Assembly: GCA_016937315.1 (NCBI GenBank)
Contig: JAFGWD010000033.1
Coordinates: 1-36,018, forward strand
Direction of reading: 5' to 3'
From: Rhodospirillaceae bacterium
GTDB taxonomy: Bacteria > Pseudomonadota > Alphaproteobacteria > Rhodospirillales > Rhodospirillaceae
Length of the DNA: 36,018 nt
Part shown: piece by piece, positions 33,172-36,018 of the stretch
Position numbering within the stretch: the stretch's first letter is position 1
How the letters are laid out: the number at the start of each line of letters is the position of its first letter
Notes under the pieces: model-generated
The model's database searches: none
Seen by the model: only the letters and a program-made list of their open reading frames with translations
Told to the model about the DNA's origin: nothing
Program-made: the position numbers and the translations under genes

Positions 33172-35815
33172 TCAATCTAAATCCGATGCGCCAAGCAATT
33201 CTAGTGCAGTCAAATTAGAAGATGTATTGAATTACGTTTCCGGTTTTGGGGATGTTTCGTCTGAGTTGTTCAAGGATGGGGTTCCACGTTATATGATTGA
33301 TGACGTGAAGGTGTCATCGAAAGTCCTTGGAATAATGAGTAGTGTGCTGGGTTACAGCACGAACTATTCTGGTGGAATACAAAGAGGATATGATGAGGCT
33401 GAAGCTCATGCTCGTGCCTTGGCGGGTGTTATGGGTGGAGTAGTGGGCGGTGCTGGTGGTTGTTTGCTGGGGTTCGGGACAGGATTTGTAGCTGATGGGC
33501 TGTTAAGTGGGGCTGTTCTTTGTGCTGGAGGCAGGGCTGTTGGGGGCAGCGTTGGTAGCCAATTCTTAGTTGAAACGTATGATGCAGCGTTAGACGGAAT
33601 TCATGGCGGCGACGCTGCAGGTTCTGGCGTAGGTATTAGTACAGGTGTTAATAGCACGGATGAGCAGGGTGGTGCTGGTAATAGTGTCCACGGTAATTCT
33701 AGTGATAATTCCTCAAGCGAGAGCATCGGAGGTACGGGTTCGTCTTCGGATTCAGTTGGTGTTGGCCCGGGTGGATGGGCTCCTGAATACGATCCTTGGT
33801 CCGGTTTAGGGGGGGGCAATGTTTCGGATTCAGGAGCTTTAGGCGGAGGTGGAAATACGGGAGGTGGTGTGGAGTCAGGTGGTGTGGTGGATTTAGGTGA
33901 GATGCCTATAACGGCAGATGACCTTTCCGGCAAGGAAGAAGAGGAATGCGAAATTGATCCAGATAGAATCCAAGAATGCGATCCTCTTCTTTTGGATCTG
34001 AATCGGGATAATAAGGTTTTGGTCACGGGTTTCTTAACGAGTGGCGCGACATATGATGTTGATGGCGATGGGGTGCGTGAGCCAATTGGCTGGGTAACGG
34101 GAGGGGACGGGATTTTTGCATATGATGCCGATGGGGATGGCCTTATCCAGAATGGTAATGAGATCAACTTCACCGGCTATGTTGATGGAGCGCAATCTAA
34201 TATTCAAGGTCTGAAATATTTCGACAGTAACGCTGACGGTATTTTGGATGCCAATGACACGGAGTGGCCTAAGTTCAAAGTCTGGTTGGACGCTAATAGT
34301 GATGGAGTCTCAGATTCTGCTGAGGTAAGGTCTCTGCCCGATGTTGGTATCTCTTCTGTGAGCCTGGCTTCTGATGGTGTCTCGTATCGGGTCGGAAATA
34401 ATGCTGTTCTTGGACAGGGGCAGTTTACCTGGTCGGATGGCGCTGTTGGCAAATCAGCAGATGTGAGCTTCACTTATCTTGATTTGAATATTGCTGAAAA
34501 TGCGGATGGATCGCTGAGGTTTAGTCTGGGTGATAATTCTGCTGTTGATGTTTTAGGTTCAGAAGCTGGTGTTGCCCCAATTCAGATGTCAGATCGTAGG
34601 GTGTTGGCTATTCTCGCGAACGACGCGGCGAATACTATCTTTGCGGCAGATGGTGGTTCTAAGATATTTGCTGCTTCAGGTAATGATACCGTCTGGGGTG
34701 CGTCAGGTGATGATGTCATTTCTGGTGATAAAGGTGCAGATGATCTGCATGGTGGTGCTGGAAATGACATTTTGTATTTTGATTCTGATGACTTAGTCGT
34801 GGATGGGGGTGACGGGATCGACGTTGCTCTGCTGCTGTCTCCAAATGGATCTGTCCTTAACTTGACGGCATCAAATGTAGAAGTTTCTATAGGTAATGCT
34901 GGGGCCGATATTTTTTCTGTGAATGCAGGTGACTCCCGGCCTGTCATTCTGAGTGGTAATGGAGGTAATGATACTCTGCAAGGAGGGGACGGCAGCGATT
35001 TGTTGGTCGGTGGTGCCGGGGCAGATTTGTTATCTGGCGGGGCTGGCTTGGATACTGTCTCTTATGGTGGCTCATCAGAAGGCGTGTGCGTCAATTTGAA
35101 AGAGCAAACTTGCAGTGGTGGTGATGCGCAAGGTGATATCCTGCTTGATATTGAAAACATAGTTGGCTCTGCTTGTGCCGATGTGCTTTCTGGTGATGAT
35201 TTCGATAATGAACTTTTGGGTGGCGCAGGGAATGATACATTATTTGGTCTCGTTGGTGCAGATACTTTATCTGGCGGTTCTGGCACGGACCGTTTAGAGG
35301 GTGGTTCTGGGAACGACGTTTATGTGTTTGGGCGCGGTGATGGCGCGACCACGATCTATGACAATTGCTCCGGGACGGAGAGTTATCAGGAGACGGTTAC
35401 AGATTATGTGCCTGGGTTCATTATTAATCAGGATCTTGGTGACGATCTGGTTGCTGTTGGCAGTCATGTGGAGACCCAGACGCGGGTGGTTCAGTCCGAT
35501 GGCGGCAATGACGAGCTGTCCCTGGGGGCTGGGATCGCGTGTGACCAACTGTGGTTTGAAAAATCAAGCAATGATCTTCTCGTTTCAATCATCGGCGCTA
35601 ATGATGAAATATGCATTAAGGATTGGTATGTTTCTGATTATAATAAGATTGAGACAATAAGTCTTTCGTCAGTGACGGAAGTATTGGATCATGCGAGTGT
35701 TGTTATTCTTGTTTCGGCGATGGCTGCAATGGCGCCACCAGTGGCGGGTCAGTTAACTTTGACGGGTGAACAGCATCAGCAACTTGACAATGTTATTGCC
35801 GCTAGTTGGCGGTAG
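33164..35815 (+). CDS. RTX-type secreted protein with glycine-zipper N-terminal region
   Basis: A predicted type I secretion substrate of 883 residues. Residues 1-80 are polar. About 86-134 are hydrophobic and Gly/Ala-rich (GVMGGVVGGAGG and following), like a glycine zipper that could enter membranes. About 150-245 is a Gly/Ser linker. About 275-400 has Asp-rich EF-hand-like loops (DVDGDG, DADGDG, DSNADG, DANSDG), as in many RTX proteins. About 500-720 has RTX nonapeptides (GGAGND, GGDGSD, GGAGAD, GGSGND). Residues about 720-835 resemble the hemolysin-related C-terminal domain (LSLGAGIACDQLWF, IKDWY). The final LVSAMAAMAPP...NVIAASW matches tails of exported RTX proteins. No enzyme domain is seen. 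Ten Cys residues are unusual for a T1SS cargo. It is coupled to the upstream membrane-protein gene and divergent from its likely exporter. Confidence 0.85.
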   Translation: MTDQSKSDAPSNSSAVKLEDVLNYVSGFGDVSSELFKDGVPRYMIDDVKVSSKVLGIMSSVLGYSTNYSGGIQRGYDEAEAHARALAGVMGGVVGGAGGCLLGFGTGFVADGLLSGAVLCAGGRAVGGSVGSQFLVETYDAALDGIHGGDAAGSGVGISTGVNSTDEQGGAGNSVHGNSSDNSSSESIGGTGSSSDSVGVGPGGWAPEYDPWSGLGGGNVSDSGALGGGGNTGGGVESGGVVDLGEMPITADDLSGKEEEECEIDPDRIQECDPLLLDLNRDNKVLVTGFLTSGATYDVDGDGVREPIGWVTGGDGIFAYDADGDGLIQNGNEINFTGYVDGAQSNIQGLKYFDSNADGILDANDTEWPKFKVWLDANSDGVSDSAEVRSLPDVGISSVSLASDGVSYRVGNNAVLGQGQFTWSDGAVGKSADVSFTYLDLNIAENADGSLRFSLGDNSAVDVLGSEAGVAPIQMSDRRVLAILANDAANTIFAADGGSKIFAASGNDTVWGASGDDVISGDKGADDLHGGAGNDILYFDSDDLVVDGGDGIDVALLLSPNGSVLNLTASNVEVSIGNAGADIFSVNAGDSRPVILSGNGGNDTLQGGDGSDLLVGGAGADLLSGGAGLDTVSYGGSSEGVCVNLKEQTCSGGDAQGDILLDIENIVGSACADVLSGDDFDNELLGGAGNDTLFGLVGADTLSGGSGTDRLEGGSGNDVYVFGRGDGATTIYDNCSGTESYQETVTDYVPGFIINQDLGDDLVAVGSHVETQTRVVQSDGGNDELSLGAGIACDQLWFEKSSNDLLVSIIGANDEICIKDWYVSDYNKIETISLSSVTEVLDHASVVILVSAMAAMAPPVAGQLTLTGEQHQQLDNVIAASWR

Positions 35816-35943
35816 GCGGTCTAGTGGATAGAATCCAACAGAAGGAATCCGGCGGAACTAACCGCGTTGGTGTAATTGCGCCATTTCTGGCGTGTACAGA
35901 GATGGTAATCGCCTGACACTCGCCGCTCCGGGTTTCGGATAAT
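35816..35943 (+). terminator. Intergenic after RTX gene, weak hairpin
   Basis: The short gap holds one small hairpin, CGCCA-TTTC-TGGCG (35879-35892 or so), 63 bp after the RTX stop, without a T-tract. It may help end transcription. Nothing else was recognised here. Confidence 0.3.
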
Positions 35944-36018
35944 TTACGCGGCTTTTTCCGATTTTTCCTCCTTTGATTTTGGCGTTGCAGTTTTCGGCTT
36001 GGGCAGGCCCGCGACGAA
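35944..36018 (-). CDS. Possible C-terminal end of an unidentified protein (partial)
   Basis: On the - strand the window edge is open for 24 codons, reading FVAGLPKPKTATPKSKEEK and then SEKAA before a TAA at 35944-35946. The Lys/Ala/Pro-rich text looks like a charged C-terminal tail. No family can be named from so little. It could also be a chance open stretch. The gene, if real, begins outside the window and converges with the RTX gene. Confidence 0.3.
   Translation of the reverse strand, partial: FVAGLPKPKTATPKSKEEKSEKAA

Noticed and set aside
33601..34173. 190-codon Pro/Ser-rich frame antisense to the RTX gene
   Set aside because: It is the complement of the Gly/Ser/Asp-rich linker and has no independent support.
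34680..35330. Periodic repeats that might be a CRISPR array or tandem DNA repeat
   Set aside because: The period follows RTX nonapeptide coding sequence and is imperfect; there are no identical repeats with unique spacers.
1..36018. tRNA or rRNA genes
   Set aside because: No cloverleaf-like or rRNA sequence was recognised in the intergenic stretches; gaps are short and otherwise explained.

Overview
This window is an origin-proximal piece of an alphaproteobacterial chromosome, probably from the order Rhodospirillales, followed by an accessory island. The main evidence is the gene order. A ppsR (DUF299) gene and a hemE gene diverge from a 475-bp, AT-rich gap carrying DnaA boxes, which is the oriC layout known from Caulobacter and Rickettsia. 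The right arm runs hemE-hemH-hemJ-rho-(ogt)-mnmE-mnmG-rsmG-parA-parB, with two perfect parS palindromes. By eye the + strand is C-rich on the left of the gap and G-rich on the right, as expected for two replichores. The genus cannot be named from the sequence alone.

Left arm (1-15839), mostly on the - strand: comM, gshB, a PAS/GGDEF diguanylate cyclase (+), a BON-domain lipoprotein, yraN, rsmI, an LppC-type lipoprotein (+), a DUF1543 protein, hemW, rdgB and rph. The heat-shock pair hrcA-grpE (+) follows, then dnaQ, coaE, aroE and ppsR. These are housekeeping genes in clusters usual for alphaproteobacteria. The maf gene that often sits between ppsR and aroE is absent.

Origin and right arm (15840-26592): oriC, then the heme genes. 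hemE is broken by one in-frame UGA at codon 97, while hemH and hemJ look intact. The hem block is visibly more AT-rich than its neighbours. rho and ogt converge on a strong hairpin terminator. mnmE-mnmG-rsmG-parA-parB form a tightly overlapping operon. One parS precedes mnmE, and the other contains the GTG start codon of rsmG.

Island (26593-36018): directly after parB there are hairpin repeats, a decayed IS630-family transposase and an apparently complete IS481-family element with 16-bp inverted repeats. Then comes a type I secretion locus. An HlyB-like ABC exporter with a degenerate C39 domain and an HlyD-like adaptor are read leftward. They diverge from a small four-helix membrane protein and an 883-residue RTX protein, which are read rightward and overlap by 8 bp. 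The RTX protein has a glycine-zipper hydrophobic segment near its N-terminus, Asp-rich calcium-binding repeats, RTX nonapeptides and a T1SS-type C-terminus. The combination suggests a secreted, possibly membrane-active toxin or bacteriocin with its own immunity protein. That reading is inference. The window ends inside what may be the last 24 codons of another - strand gene.
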